Below are positions 8,518 through 16,808 of a stretch of DNA of 64,000 bases, one piece after another. Position 1 is the stretch's first letter; each line of letters opens with the position of its first letter. This stretch comes from Marivita sp030148515 (GTDB taxonomy: Bacteria; Pseudomonadota; Alphaproteobacteria; Rhodobacterales; Rhodobacteraceae), in the NCBI RefSeq assembly GCF_048006345.1, contig NZ_CP180351.1, forward strand, positions 62,001 through 126,000, in the 5' to 3' direction. The translations under genes and the position numbers were made by a program. Under the pieces are notes generated by a model that saw only the letters and a program-made list of their open reading frames with translations, searched no databases and was not told the DNA's origin.

Positions 8518-8795
8518 CCCGCACCACGGAAAGGCCCGGACCGCCGACCGTCTTTCATGAAAGGCGCACCTATCGCCGACGCCGAGTCATGGATGCCGCA
8601 CGCGTCGCCCCGCTTCTTGCGCTGATCCTTTGGATGATCCCGTTGATCTGGCCGCAATCGGGGGATGGCACGGTCAGCAGCGCCAAGGCGTTGATCTATG
8701 TTTTCGTCGTTTGGGCAGGGATCATTCTGCTCACATGGGGGTTGTCGTATCTTCTGGCCGGTGAGGTGGACGAACTGTCGGATTCCGACACATGA
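8514..8795 (+). CDS. Small two-helix membrane protein coupled to the SLC5-kinase
   Basis: A 93-residue protein with a basic N-terminus (FHERRTYRRRR), two hydrophobic helices at about 31-47 (VAPLLALILWMIPLIW) and 59-81, and an acidic tail (EVDELSDSDT). It overlaps the receiver gene by four bases upstream and the SLC5-kinase by four bases downstream, so all three are translationally coupled. No family is recognised with certainty. Its size, topology and place recall small partners of SLC5 proteins (YjcH beside ActP, MctS beside MctP). A role as a subunit of the sensor-transporter is inferred. Confidence 0.75.
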   Translation: MTRTTERPGPPTVFHERRTYRRRRVMDAARVAPLLALILWMIPLIWPQSGDGTVSSAKALIYVFVVWAGIILLTWGLSYLLAGEVDELSDSDT

Positions 8796-11479
8796 GCACG
8801 CTCAACCTTCTCGTCGCGGTCTGCGTGGCCTACGTTCTCTTCCTGTTCTTCGTTGCGTTTGCCGCGGATCGGCTGGCAGCGCAGGGAAGGAAAGCGTGGC
8901 TGCGGTCTCCGCTGATCTACACGCTTTCCCTGTCGATCTACTGCACCGCGTGGACATTTTACGGGGCCGTCGGATCGGCGGCGCGCAATGGGTTCGAGTA
9001 TCTCACCATCTATCTTGGACCGACGATCGTGATGGTCAGTTGGTGGTGGCTGTTGCGCAAGCTGATCCGGATCGGACGGACGCAGAAGATCACCTCGATC
9101 GCCGACCTGATTTCCTCGCGTTATGGCAAATCCAGCCTGCTGGCCGCCGGGGTCACCATCCTCGCGGTGATCGGCACGACGCCGTACATCGCGCTGCAAT
9201 TACAGTCGGTGACGCTTTCGTTTTCGGTGTTTGCCGCACAATCGGATGGGTTGGCGGCGCAGGATCAGGCCATTGTCGCGTTTTGGCTGTCTATGGGGCT
9301 GGCCTTGTTCACCGTGCTTTTCGGCACCCGCAACCTCGATGCCAAAGAGCGGCATGACGGCGTGGTCATGGCCATCGCCGTCGAAGCGGTGGTCAAGCTT
9401 GTGGCGCTTCTCTCGGTCGGGATCTTCGTGGTCTGGGGCGTCTCGGGAGGTCTGACCGAGTCGCTCAACCGGATCGACGCGTCCGAGTTCGGCCATTGGC
9501 ACACCGACCGCAGCCGCTGGGCCGGTCTGATCTTCCTCTCGGCAGCGGCTTTCCTGTGCTTGCCGCGCACCTTCCAGGTGCTGGTGGTGGAAAATGACGA
9601 CGAAAATCATTTGCGCACCGCCAGTTGGGCCTTTCCGCTGTATCTTTGCCTGATCAGCCTTTTTGTGGTTCCCATCGCTGTTGCGGGTCTCGACATCATG
9701 CCCGAAGGGTCGAACCCCGACCTCTTCGTGCTGACGGTGCCGCTGGCCCTTGGGCAGAATGGTCTTGCCATGCTGTCGTTCCTTGGCGGCTTCAGTTCGG
9801 CCACATCAATGGTCATCGTTGCGGCGATTGCCCTGTCGACCATGGTGTCGAACCACATCGTGATGCCGATCTGGCTTCATTTGCGCCCCAGCGGCGCCAG
9901 CGTTTCAGGCGACGTGCGCGCGGCTGTCCTTATGGCACGGCGCATTTCCATCGTTGGCGTGGTGATGCTGGGCTATCTTTATTTTCGCCTGTCCAGCGGC
10001 GGTGAGGCTTTGGCGTCCATCGGTCTGGTGGCGTTCTGCGGGCTGGCGCAGGTCTTGCCCGCGATGCTGGGTGGCATGTTCTGGCGCGGGGCGACACGGT
10101 TGGGGGCCTTCGCCGGGTTGACAGCGGGCTTTGCAATCTGGCTCTACACGCTCTACCTGCCCAGCTTTGGTGTGGGCACGATCCTGCCCATGTCGATCGT
10201 GGAAAATGGGCTGTTCGGTCTTGCATGGCTGCGGCCCGACGCGTTGTTCGGCATCACCGGAATGGACCAGCTCATGCATGCGCTGCTTTGGAGCATGTTG
10301 TTCAATGTGGTGGCTTTCGTGGCCGTGTCGCTGGTGACATTCCCGTCGCCTCTGGAAAGATTGCAGGCCGCACAGTTCGTCAACATCTTTGAACATTCGA
10401 CCAATGCGCGCAGCTGGTCGGGCGGAACGGCGCAGACGGAAGACCTCATGGTCATGGCTCAGCGCATTCTGGGGGCCGGTGAAGCACAAGCGCTGTTCCT
10501 GCGCCACGCGCGGCGGCAAGGGGCCCGGGGCAATCTGCCCGCGCCGACCCCGGATTTTCTCGAGGCGCTGGAACGCGAGTTGGGCAGCTCCGTGGGGGCT
10601 GCAACCGCACATGCGATGGTGGGACAGATCACCGGAGGCATGGCGATTTCCGTTGAAGACCTGATGGCTGTGGCGGATGAAACCGCGCAGATGCTGGAAT
10701 ACTCGGCACGGCTCAAGGAACAGTCCGAAGAACTGAGCCGCACCGCTCTGGAGCTGCGCAACGCCAACCAGAAACTGACCCGGCTGTCGGTCCAGAAAGA
10801 TGCGTTTCTCAGCCAGATCAGCCATGAATTGCGCACGCCCATGACGTCGATCCGGGCGTTTTCGGAGATCCTGCGCGACACCGACCAGATGACACCGGAC
10901 GAGCAATCCCGCTATGCATCGATCATCCATGACGAGGCACAGCGCCTGACGCGGCTTCTGGACGATCTGCTTGATCTGAGCGTGGTGGAGAACGGACAGG
11001 TGAACCTCAACCTGCGGGACGGTACGCTGCGCGATGCGCTGGATCGGGCGGTGTCGTCCGCGGCCATAGGTGAAGACGGGGTTCAACTCGAGATCAAACG
11101 CGACTTTGGTAAGGAAAACATCGTTCTGCACACCGATCTTGACCGCCTGAGTCAGGTGTTCATCAACCTGATCGCAAATGCGCGCAAATACTGCGATGCC
11201 AAAGCGCCCCGACTTGCCATTCGGGTGATGCAAGAGGCCGACCGCGTGGTGATTGATTTTCAGGACAATGGGTCGGGCATCGCGCCGGATGCCGTGGACA
11301 TGATCTTTGAAAAATTTGCCCGAGTCAGCGATCAGAAGGCGGGCGGGGCGGGGTTGGGTCTTGCGATCTGCCGTCAGGTGATGACGCGGCTTGGCGGGTC
11401 GGTGGATTATGTCCCGGCGTCGCGCGGAGCGAACTTCCGTGTGGTCCTGCCCTATCGAACGGCACTGGCGGCGCAATAA
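8792..11479 (+). CDS. SLC5 sodium:solute symporter-STAC-histidine kinase fusion (CbrA/CrbS-like)
   Basis: An 895-residue membrane sensor kinase. Residues 1 to about 500 form a sodium:solute symporter domain with many helices (YCTAWTFYGAVGSAARNGFE, GFSSATSMVIVAAIALSTMV). About 550-615 (AQRILGAGEAQALF to SSVGAATAHAMVG) fits the STAC linker found in CbrA/CrbS proteins. No PAS domain is obvious. HisKA carries the phosphoacceptor His678 in SQISHELRTPMTSI. The ATPase domain has Asn796 in the N-box and DNGSGIAP and GGAGLGLAIC as G-boxes. CrbS homologues control acs in Vibrio and Pseudomonas; a similar acetate or C2-related role here is inferred from linkage to acs. Histidine and proline are other known CbrA-type ligands. 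Confidence 0.9.
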   Translation: MSTLNLLVAVCVAYVLFLFFVAFAADRLAAQGRKAWLRSPLIYTLSLSIYCTAWTFYGAVGSAARNGFEYLTIYLGPTIVMVSWWWLLRKLIRIGRTQKITSIADLISSRYGKSSLLAAGVTILAVIGTTPYIALQLQSVTLSFSVFAAQSDGLAAQDQAIVAFWLSMGLALFTVLFGTRNLDAKERHDGVVMAIAVEAVVKLVALLSVGIFVVWGVSGGLTESLNRIDASEFGHWHTDRSRWAGLIFLSAAAFLCLPRTFQVLVVENDDENHLRTASWAFPLYLCLISLFVVPIAVAGLDIMPEGSNPDLFVLTVPLALGQNGLAMLSFLGGFSSATSMVIVAAIALSTMVSNHIVMPIWLHLRPSGASVSGDVRAAVLMARRISIVGVVMLGYLYFRLSSGGEALASIGLVAFCGLAQVLPAMLGGMFWRGATRLGAFAGLTAGFAIWLYTLYLPSFGVGTILPMSIVENGLFGLAWLRPDALFGITGMDQLMHALLWSMLFNVVAFVAVSLVTFPSPLERLQAAQFVNIFEHSTNARSWSGGTAQTEDLMVMAQRILGAGEAQALFLRHARRQGARGNLPAPTPDFLEALERELGSSVGAATAHAMVGQITGGMAISVEDLMAVADETAQMLEYSARLKEQSEELSRTALELRNANQKLTRLSVQKDAFLSQISHELRTPMTSIRAFSEILRDTDQMTPDEQSRYASIIHDEAQRLTRLLDDLLDLSVVENGQVNLNLRDGTLRDALDRAVSSAAIGEDGVQLEIKRDFGKENIVLHTDLDRLSQVFINLIANARKYCDAKAPRLAIRVMQEADRVVIDFQDNGSGIAPDAVDMIFEKFARVSDQKAGGAGLGLAICRQVMTRLGGSVDYVPASRGANFRVVLPYRTALAAQ

Positions 11480-11562
11480 TCCCGACATCGCGGTTCTGCT
11501 AAACCCTTGGTAACCAATTCCGGCGATAACCGGATCAAAGGCCATGGGGGTTACCGCAAATC

Positions 11563-12597
11563 ATGACCGACGATGCCACAGGAACAGTGTTGCAGCGCAA
11601 GGTGCAGGCGCAGCGCAAGGCGCTGGGCGGTGGCGGATGGTCGCTGTCCCGCGCGTTGGGTCGGGGTTTGTCGATTGCGGCAGATGCACTTTGGGGGCTG
11701 ACGCTGGTGGCGCGTCCGACCGGTGATGACACTCTGCCGGTTGACCGGGTCACCCGCCATATCGGTGACGACCGTCTGCTGGTGATCCTTGAACATGATC
11801 AGGGACGACGGGGTTTGGCGGCCTTTGATCGCGATCTCGTCACGGGCCTGATCGACATTCAGACCCTGGGGCGAGTGACGCGGTTTCCGGCGGATCCGCG
11901 GCCGTACACACCAACCGACGCCGCAATGACGGCGCCGCTGATCGACGCCGCGCTGCCCAGGTTTGCGTCCATGCTATCGATGCAGCCGGAAATGGCGCAT
12001 CTGCAGGACTACAGGTTCGGCGCATTGGTCGAGGATTGTCAGGCCGCAGCTCTCGCCCTCGATGCCGACAGTTACCATCTCGCTACGTTTGAGGTCAGCC
12101 TTGCGAACGACACACGCAGCGGCGCTATTCTGTTCCTGTTTCCAGAGCCTGCACCCGATGTTGAAGAGCTGGACACCATCGCGCAGCCCGGCAAACACGA
12201 AGCGATGTTCAAGCTGGCACCCGTGCGAATGCAGGCGATCCTCACGCGAATCCACATCCCGTTAGACAGGGCACAGGCACTCCGCCCCGGAGATGTGTTG
12301 ACGCTCTCGCCCGGGGCAACGTCATCAGCCACTTTGAGCCTGTCCGGGGGGGGCATCGTGGCTCGGGGAACGCTGGGGCAGATGAACGGCTTCCGCGCAA
12401 TCCGCATCGGAAGCGGGGAGTCACCGCTTCACAAACCCGACCTGCGACCGGCGCAAGCAGACGCGCTGCAAACTGCGACGGCACTTGTCCCTGTTGGGCC
12501 AGACTTACCCAAGCTGGACTATGGGGGATCGCTGGACATGGCGCTGAACGATATTGCCGCCGGTCTCCCGGCGGCATCGGACCAGATTGAAAGTTAG
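11563..12597 (+). CDS. Orphan FliM/FliN-like protein
   Basis: A 344-residue soluble protein. The C-terminal half, about 215-290, looks like a SpoA/FliMN C-terminal domain: LAPVRMQAILTRIHIPL, LRPGDVLTLSPGATSS, GGGIVARGTLGQMNGFRAIR. The N-terminal half (residues 1-120) is weakly conserved and lacks the EIDALL-type CheY-binding motif of flagellar FliM. No other flagellar gene is in the window. It follows the SLC5-kinase after 83 bases and may be in the same transcript. It converges with the next gene and overlaps it by 4 bases. It could be a real switch component in a scattered flagellar set or a partner of the nearby receiver protein; neither can be decided here. Confidence 0.65.
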   Translation: MTDDATGTVLQRKVQAQRKALGGGGWSLSRALGRGLSIAADALWGLTLVARPTGDDTLPVDRVTRHIGDDRLLVILEHDQGRRGLAAFDRDLVTGLIDIQTLGRVTRFPADPRPYTPTDAAMTAPLIDAALPRFASMLSMQPEMAHLQDYRFGALVEDCQAAALALDADSYHLATFEVSLANDTRSGAILFLFPEPAPDVEELDTIAQPGKHEAMFKLAPVRMQAILTRIHIPLDRAQALRPGDVLTLSPGATSSATLSLSGGGIVARGTLGQMNGFRAIRIGSGESPLHKPDLRPAQADALQTATALVPVGPDLPKLDYGGSLDMALNDIAAGLPAASDQIES

Positions 12598-13025
12598 CGC
12601 TGCGCGTCGGCTGCGGCGTCAAGCGTCGGGCGCAGGCCAGACAGGTCGTAGCCCGCCCGTGCCACGGCACCGAGGATTTCATCGGCGCTTTGCTTGCCCG
12701 CCTGGCTCAGCGCCCACAGGATCGAACAGCGCGTGCCCGAGGCGCAATAGGCCAGAACCGGACCATCGGATGCCTCGACCATAGCGGCCTGCTGGGCCAC
12801 TCGGTCCGGGGTCATGGTCTGGTGGGTGATCGGCAAGACTTCGAAACGCAGGCCAACAGCCTCGATGGCGGCGCGCATCACATCGGACTGATGCGATGGT
12901 GGCACTTCGGCGTCCGGTCGATTGCAGATCACGGTTGTGATCCCCGCCGCCTTGATGGCGGCGGCGTCTTCGGGGTCGATCTGCGGGGACACGCTATAGC
13001 GGTCGGTGATGGTGCGAATATCCAT
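12594..13025 (-). CDS. DUF442 / TIGR01244-type sulfur transferase-phosphatase-like protein
   Basis: A 143-residue protein of the phosphatase-like DUF442 family. It has the family's ITTVICNRPDAE strand-loop and the active-site loop YCASGTR with Cys94 and Arg99. In Blh/BigR-type proteins this domain is fused to a persulfide dioxygenase and handles persulfide sulfur. Here the same two parts are separate genes in one operon. It is last of four leftward genes. It probably moves or senses sulfane sulfur in the cytoplasm (inference from family and neighbours). Confidence 0.85.
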   Translation of the reverse strand: MDIRTITDRYSVSPQIDPEDAAAIKAAGITTVICNRPDAEVPPSHQSDVMRAAIEAVGLRFEVLPITHQTMTPDRVAQQAAMVEASDGPVLAYCASGTRCSILWALSQAGKQSADEILGAVARAGYDLSGLRPTLDAAADAQR

Positions 13026-13034
13026 GACCGAGGA

Positions 13035-13469
13035 TTACTGCGCCGTTGCGGGTCTGTCCAGCCATGCCCGCAGGGGTGGCATGGCGCTCATTCCGGCGAC
13101 CATCGCGCCAATAAACACAAGCCCCTCAATCCCGCCATAGCTGAGCGATGCAATCGCCGGGCCGGGGCAAAGACCAACAAGACCCCAACCCATCCCGAAC
13201 AGAACCGATCCCATGACAAGGTTTCGGCCGAGTTTTGGCTCGGGCGGCGGTGGCATCGCGTCGCCCGTCAGGGCAAAGCGGCGTTTCGCGGCAACCCGCC
13301 ACGCAATCGCCATTGGGATGATCGCGCCGCCCATGACGAAGGCCAATGTCGGATCCCAATTGCCGAAAATATCCAGCCATCCCTGCACTTTACGAGTGTC
13401 GGTCATGCCCGAGATGAAGAGCCCGGCACCAAACAGGCCACCGGCCAGAAAAGCGAAATAGTTGCGCAT
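13035..13469 (-). CDS. YeeE/YedE-type half permease (DUF6691)
   Basis: A 144-residue membrane protein from MRNYFAFLAGGLFGAGLF. About four helices are visible, with the conserved motif GWGLVGLCPGPAIASL, whose cysteine is typical of the second half of YeeE/YedE sulfur-compound transporters. Its start overlaps the stop of the upstream half gene by one base (ATGA arrangement), so the two halves are probably made together and pair in the inner membrane. The likely cargo is thiosulfate or another sulfur species (inference). A longer reading of this strand in another frame is a shadow. Confidence 0.88.
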   Translation of the reverse strand: MRNYFAFLAGGLFGAGLFISGMTDTRKVQGWLDIFGNWDPTLAFVMGGAIIPMAIAWRVAAKRRFALTGDAMPPPPEPKLGRNLVMGSVLFGMGWGLVGLCPGPAIASLSYGGIEGLVFIGAMVAGMSAMPPLRAWLDRPATAQ

Positions 13470-13894
13470 CAGATGATCCCCAGCAGGTGGCGGAACAGCA
13501 CGACGGTCAGCCCGCCGGCAAGGATGTAGAAGACGGTGGCGACCATGCCGCGCAGCGACAGCCGCGAGATCCCGCAGACGCCGTGGCCCGAGGTGCAGCC
13601 ATTGGCCAGTCGCGTGCCGACACCGACCAGCAAACCTGCCGCAATCAGCAACGCGAAGTTGCCTGTTGCGTGGGTTTCCTTCGGTCCAAGAAACCAGAGC
13701 AGCACCACCGGGATGAGCGCCAAACCAGCCAGAAAGCTGATGCGCTCCCCCATCGTGCTGCGCCCGCTGCCATCGACAAGCCCGCCAATGATGCCGCTGG
13801 CACCCATGATACGTCCATTGGCGAGCAGATAAACCGCGCCGCCGGTGCCGATCAGCATTCCGCCGAGCAGCCCATAAATCCAATCCGGGTTCAT
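13469..13894 (-). CDS. YeeE/YedE-type half permease
   Basis: A 141-residue membrane protein (MNPDWIYGLLGGMLIGTGGA). It has the hallmark loop ANGCTSGHGVCGISRL with two cysteines, used by YeeE/TsuA-type proteins to pass sulfur compounds through the membrane. It is the first half of a split YeeE/YedE pair. Such pairs, called PmpA/PmpB in some bacteria, commonly sit beside ETHE1-like dioxygenases. It lies 4 bases after the dioxygenase stop. Confidence 0.88.
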   Translation of the reverse strand: MNPDWIYGLLGGMLIGTGGAVYLLANGRIMGASGIIGGLVDGSGRSTMGERISFLAGLALIPVVLLWFLGPKETHATGNFALLIAAGLLVGVGTRLANGCTSGHGVCGISRLSLRGMVATVFYILAGGLTVVLFRHLLGII

Positions 13895-13898
13895 GTCT

Positions 13899-14762
13899 TT
13901 ACAATCCGTTTACTGGAACCTTGAGGAAAACCTTGCCGTCCTTGTCCGCAGGCGGCATTTGCCCGGCACGCATGTTCACCTGCAGCGACGGGATGATCAG
14001 TTTCGGCATCGCCAGCGTCGCGTCACGCGCATTGCGCATTTCGACAAAGCTGTCCTTTGTGGCATCGCCGCCAACATGCACGTTTTTGGCTTTTTGCTCA
14101 CCGACCGTGGTCTCCCACGCATAGTCTTCGCGACCCGGCGCCTTGTAGTCATGGCCCACGAAAATGCGGGTCTCGTCCGGCAGGGCGAGAATTTTCTGCA
14201 CCGAGTTGTAAAGCTGTTCGGACGACCCGCCGGGGAAGTCACAGCGCGCTGTGCCGAAATCCGGCATGAACAGCGTGTCGCCGACAAAGGCCGCATCGCC
14301 AACCACATAGGTCAGGCAGGCTGGTGTGTGACCCGGTGTGTGCAACACATCCGCGCGCATCTGCCCGATGTGGAAGCTGTCGCCTTCGACAAAAAGCTTG
14401 TCGAACTGGCTGCCATCTCGCTGGAATTCGGTGCCTTCGTTGAAGACTTTGCCAAAGGTGTCCTGCACCACTTGAATGCGGTCGCCGATGCCGATCTTGC
14501 CGCCAAGCGCCGCTTGAAGATAGGGCGCAGCGCTCAGGTGGTCGGCATGGACATGGGTTTCCAGAAGCCATTGAACATCAAGGTTGTTTTCCTTGACGAA
14601 AGCGATGATCGCATCGGCAGATTTGGTGTCGGTGCGGCCGGAGGCGTAGTCAAAATCCAGAACGCTATCGATAATCGCGCAGGCGCTGCCTTGCGGGTCC
14701 TGAACCACGTAGGAAATCGTGTTGGTGGCGTCGTCGAAAAAACCTGTGACCTTGGGTGTCAT
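13899..14762 (-). CDS. ETHE1/Blh-like metallo-beta-lactamase-fold persulfide dioxygenase
   Basis: A 287-residue MBL-fold protein, probably oxidising glutathione persulfide to sulfite. The metal motif THVHADH is at residues 69-75 (His70, His72, Asp74, His75). A second histidine motif HTPGHTPACL and the segment GDTLFMPDFGTARCDFPGGS match the ETHE1 group. The start at 14762 has AAGGAGGG ten bases before it, and is preferred over an upstream in-frame start. It leads the leftward sulfur operon. No ArsR-type BigR repressor gene is next to it. The AT-rich stretch at 14785-14830 is the likely promoter. Confidence 0.88.
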   Translation of the reverse strand: MTPKVTGFFDDATNTISYVVQDPQGSACAIIDSVLDFDYASGRTDTKSADAIIAFVKENNLDVQWLLETHVHADHLSAAPYLQAALGGKIGIGDRIQVVQDTFGKVFNEGTEFQRDGSQFDKLFVEGDSFHIGQMRADVLHTPGHTPACLTYVVGDAAFVGDTLFMPDFGTARCDFPGGSSEQLYNSVQKILALPDETRIFVGHDYKAPGREDYAWETTVGEQKAKNVHVGGDATKDSFVEMRNARDATLAMPKLIIPSLQVNMRAGQMPPADKDGKVFLKVPVNGL

Positions 14763-14868
14763 GTCTGAGCCCTCCTTGCTTGGATAACATATAATGAAAA
14801 TTGAATACGTAGCAAGAGGGGCAAACAAAAAATGTAGCGAGGCGGCATCTTTTTAGGTGTCCTGAATG

Positions 14869-15921
14869 TCAGGCTTGGGGCATCGCTCCTGCGCCGGTCG
14901 GATCGGACAGGTAGGTCAGAACATCGTTCTTGCCGATCACTCCGATTGGCCTGTCTCCCTCCATCACAGCAAGGTCTGTCTCGCTGCTGACCAGCGTCGT
15001 CATGACCTCCTGAACGCGTGCATCGGCATCAACTGGTAACGCCCCGGCAAGTGGGGTATCCGCACGCATCACGTCGCGCGCCCGCAACACGCCCAAAGGG
15101 TTCATGTGCTTGACGAAATCTGCCACGTAATCGTTCGATGGGTTGCGGAAAATCTCTTGCGGGGTGCCGCATTGCACGATCCGCCCGCCTTCCATGATGG
15201 CAATCCGGTTGCCGATCTTGAACGCTTCGTCCAGATCGTGACTCACAAAAATGATCGTCCGTTTCAGCCGTTGCTGCAGTTCCAGCAACTCGTCCTGCAG
15301 CTTGGTGCGGATCAGCGGGTCGAGCGCCGAAAACGGCTCGTCCATGAGGAGGATCGGGGCATCCGTGGCAAAGGCGCGGGCAAGGCCAACCCGCTGCTGC
15401 ATCCCGCCGGACAATTCCGCGACCTTGCGGTCGGCCCAATCGGTGAGGCCGACAAGGGCCAATTGCTTTTCGACCTGCGCATTCCGGTCGGCCTTGGATT
15501 GGCCGCCCAGTTCGAGCCCAAGACCGACATTTTCCCGAACGGACCGCCATGGCAAAAGGCCGAACTGCTGAAACACCATCGCCACATGACGCAACCGGAT
15601 GGTGCGCAGCGCGTCGGCGCTGGCATGGGTGACATCGACCAAGCCTTTGCCATCATGCACCCGCACACAGCCGCGCGCGACAGGGTTCAGCCCGTTCACC
15701 GCCCGCAACAGCGTGGATTTGCCCGACCCGGACAGGCCCATCAGGACAAGAATCTCGCCCTCGGCCACATTGAGCGAACAGTTATGCACACCAAGAACTT
15801 GCCCCGTGTCGCGTTGGATTTGTCCCCGGTCCTGACCCGCATCCATCAGCGGCAGCGCAGAGTGCGGCTTGTCCCCAAACACGATGGAGACATTGTCGAA
15901 TTCGACGCGTGTATCGCTCAT
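14869..15921 (-). CDS. choV: Choline/glycine betaine ABC importer ATPase with CBS region
   Basis: ATPase of a ProU/Cho-type quaternary amine importer, 350 residues. Walker A GLSGSGKST is at about 62-70, the signature LSGGMQQRVGLARAF and Walker B LLMDEPFSALDPL follow, and a C-terminal CBS-like region is at about 285-345. An insert at about 20-42 (SALPLMDAGQDRGQIQRDTG) after the first strand is typical of rhizobial and roseobacter ChoV. The start overlaps the choW stop by four bases. Divergent betIBA makes choline the likely substrate. Confidence 0.93.
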   Translation of the reverse strand: MSDTRVEFDNVSIVFGDKPHSALPLMDAGQDRGQIQRDTGQVLGVHNCSLNVAEGEILVLMGLSGSGKSTLLRAVNGLNPVARGCVRVHDGKGLVDVTHASADALRTIRLRHVAMVFQQFGLLPWRSVRENVGLGLELGGQSKADRNAQVEKQLALVGLTDWADRKVAELSGGMQQRVGLARAFATDAPILLMDEPFSALDPLIRTKLQDELLELQQRLKRTIIFVSHDLDEAFKIGNRIAIMEGGRIVQCGTPQEIFRNPSNDYVADFVKHMNPLGVLRARDVMRADTPLAGALPVDADARVQEVMTTLVSSETDLAVMEGDRPIGVIGKNDVLTYLSDPTGAGAMPQA

Positions 15922-16754
15922 TTCTGGCGCTCCATCCGCAGCATTCGGTCAAGAATGATAGCGACCACGACGATCACGAAGCCGCTCTCAAACCCGCGTG
16001 CCGTGTTTACCTGATTGAGCGCCCGCACCACCGGCACGCCCAACCCGTCTGCGCCCACAAGTGCTGCAATCACCACCATCGACAGCGACAGCATGATGGT
16101 CTGGTTCAACCCGGCCATGATCTGCGGCAGCGCCGAAGGAAGTTCGACCTTCCACAGCAGTTGCGATTTCGTGGCCCCGAACGCCTCTGCCGCCTCGATC
16201 AAAGGGAGCGGGGTGGAACTCACGCCAAGATGCGTCAGACGGATCGGCGCGGGCAGGACGAAAATCACTGTCGCAATCAGGCCGGGCACCATACCGATGC
16301 CGAAAAACACAATGGCTGGAATAAGATAAACGAAGGTGGGCAAGGTCTGCATCAGGTCCAAGACCGGTCGCATCCATGCATAAAGCCTTGGGCGATGCGC
16401 GACTGCGATTCCAATCGGTACGCCGACGCCCATGCAAACCACACAGGCCGACAGAACCAGTGTGAGGCTCTCGGTCGTTTCCTCCCAATAGCCCTGGTTG
16501 ATGATGAAGAGGAACCCAAGCGCCACAAAGAGCGCGACTTTCCAACTGCGTTGCAGGTAGTAGGTCAGCGCCACGAACAGCCCTATGATCACCAGCGGAT
16601 GCGGCGTTTGCAGCAGCCAAAGAAAGCCGTCGATCATCGCCTCGAGCGCGTCCGACAGCGCGTCAAAGAAAAACGCGCCATTGCTTTCAAGCCAGTCAAA
16701 AGCTTTCCCGGCGACTTGCCCCACCGGGATCTTGTTCTCGGTCAACCAGTCCAT
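15918..16754 (-). CDS. choW: Choline ABC importer permease
   Basis: Inner-membrane permease of 278 residues with about six to seven helices. The EAA-type cytoplasmic loop reads EAAEAFGATKSQLLWKVELP, followed by SALPQIMAGLNQTIMLSLSM, both typical of ProW/ChoW proteins. The soluble N-terminal stretch (ENKIPVGQVAGKAFDWLESN) is also family-typical. It lies between choX and choV in one leftward transcript. Confidence 0.93.
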   Translation of the reverse strand: MDWLTENKIPVGQVAGKAFDWLESNGAFFFDALSDALEAMIDGFLWLLQTPHPLVIIGLFVALTYYLQRSWKVALFVALGFLFIINQGYWEETTESLTLVLSACVVCMGVGVPIGIAVAHRPRLYAWMRPVLDLMQTLPTFVYLIPAIVFFGIGMVPGLIATVIFVLPAPIRLTHLGVSSTPLPLIEAAEAFGATKSQLLWKVELPSALPQIMAGLNQTIMLSLSMVVIAALVGADGLGVPVVRALNQVNTARGFESGFVIVVVAIILDRMLRMERQK

Positions 16755-16781
16755 GATGGGTCCTTGTCGTCAATAAAGGAA

Positions 16782-16800
16782 GGGCGGCCTGACGCCGCCC
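16782..16800 (-). promoter_or_regulatory. Intercistronic hairpin between choX and choW
   Basis: GGGCGGC (16782-16788) pairs perfectly with GCCGCCC (16794-16800) around a 5-base loop. It begins nine bases after the choX stop, and the following sequence is only mildly T-rich. It likely stabilises the choX 3' end or weakens read-through into choW. Confidence 0.65.
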
Positions 16801-16808
16801 TGTTCTGG

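Noticed and set aside
13035..13883. A single 282-codon gene across the two YeeE/YedE halves
   Set aside because: Its first half is in a shadow frame (arginine/histidine-rich); the two real genes join by an ATGA overlap at 13469.
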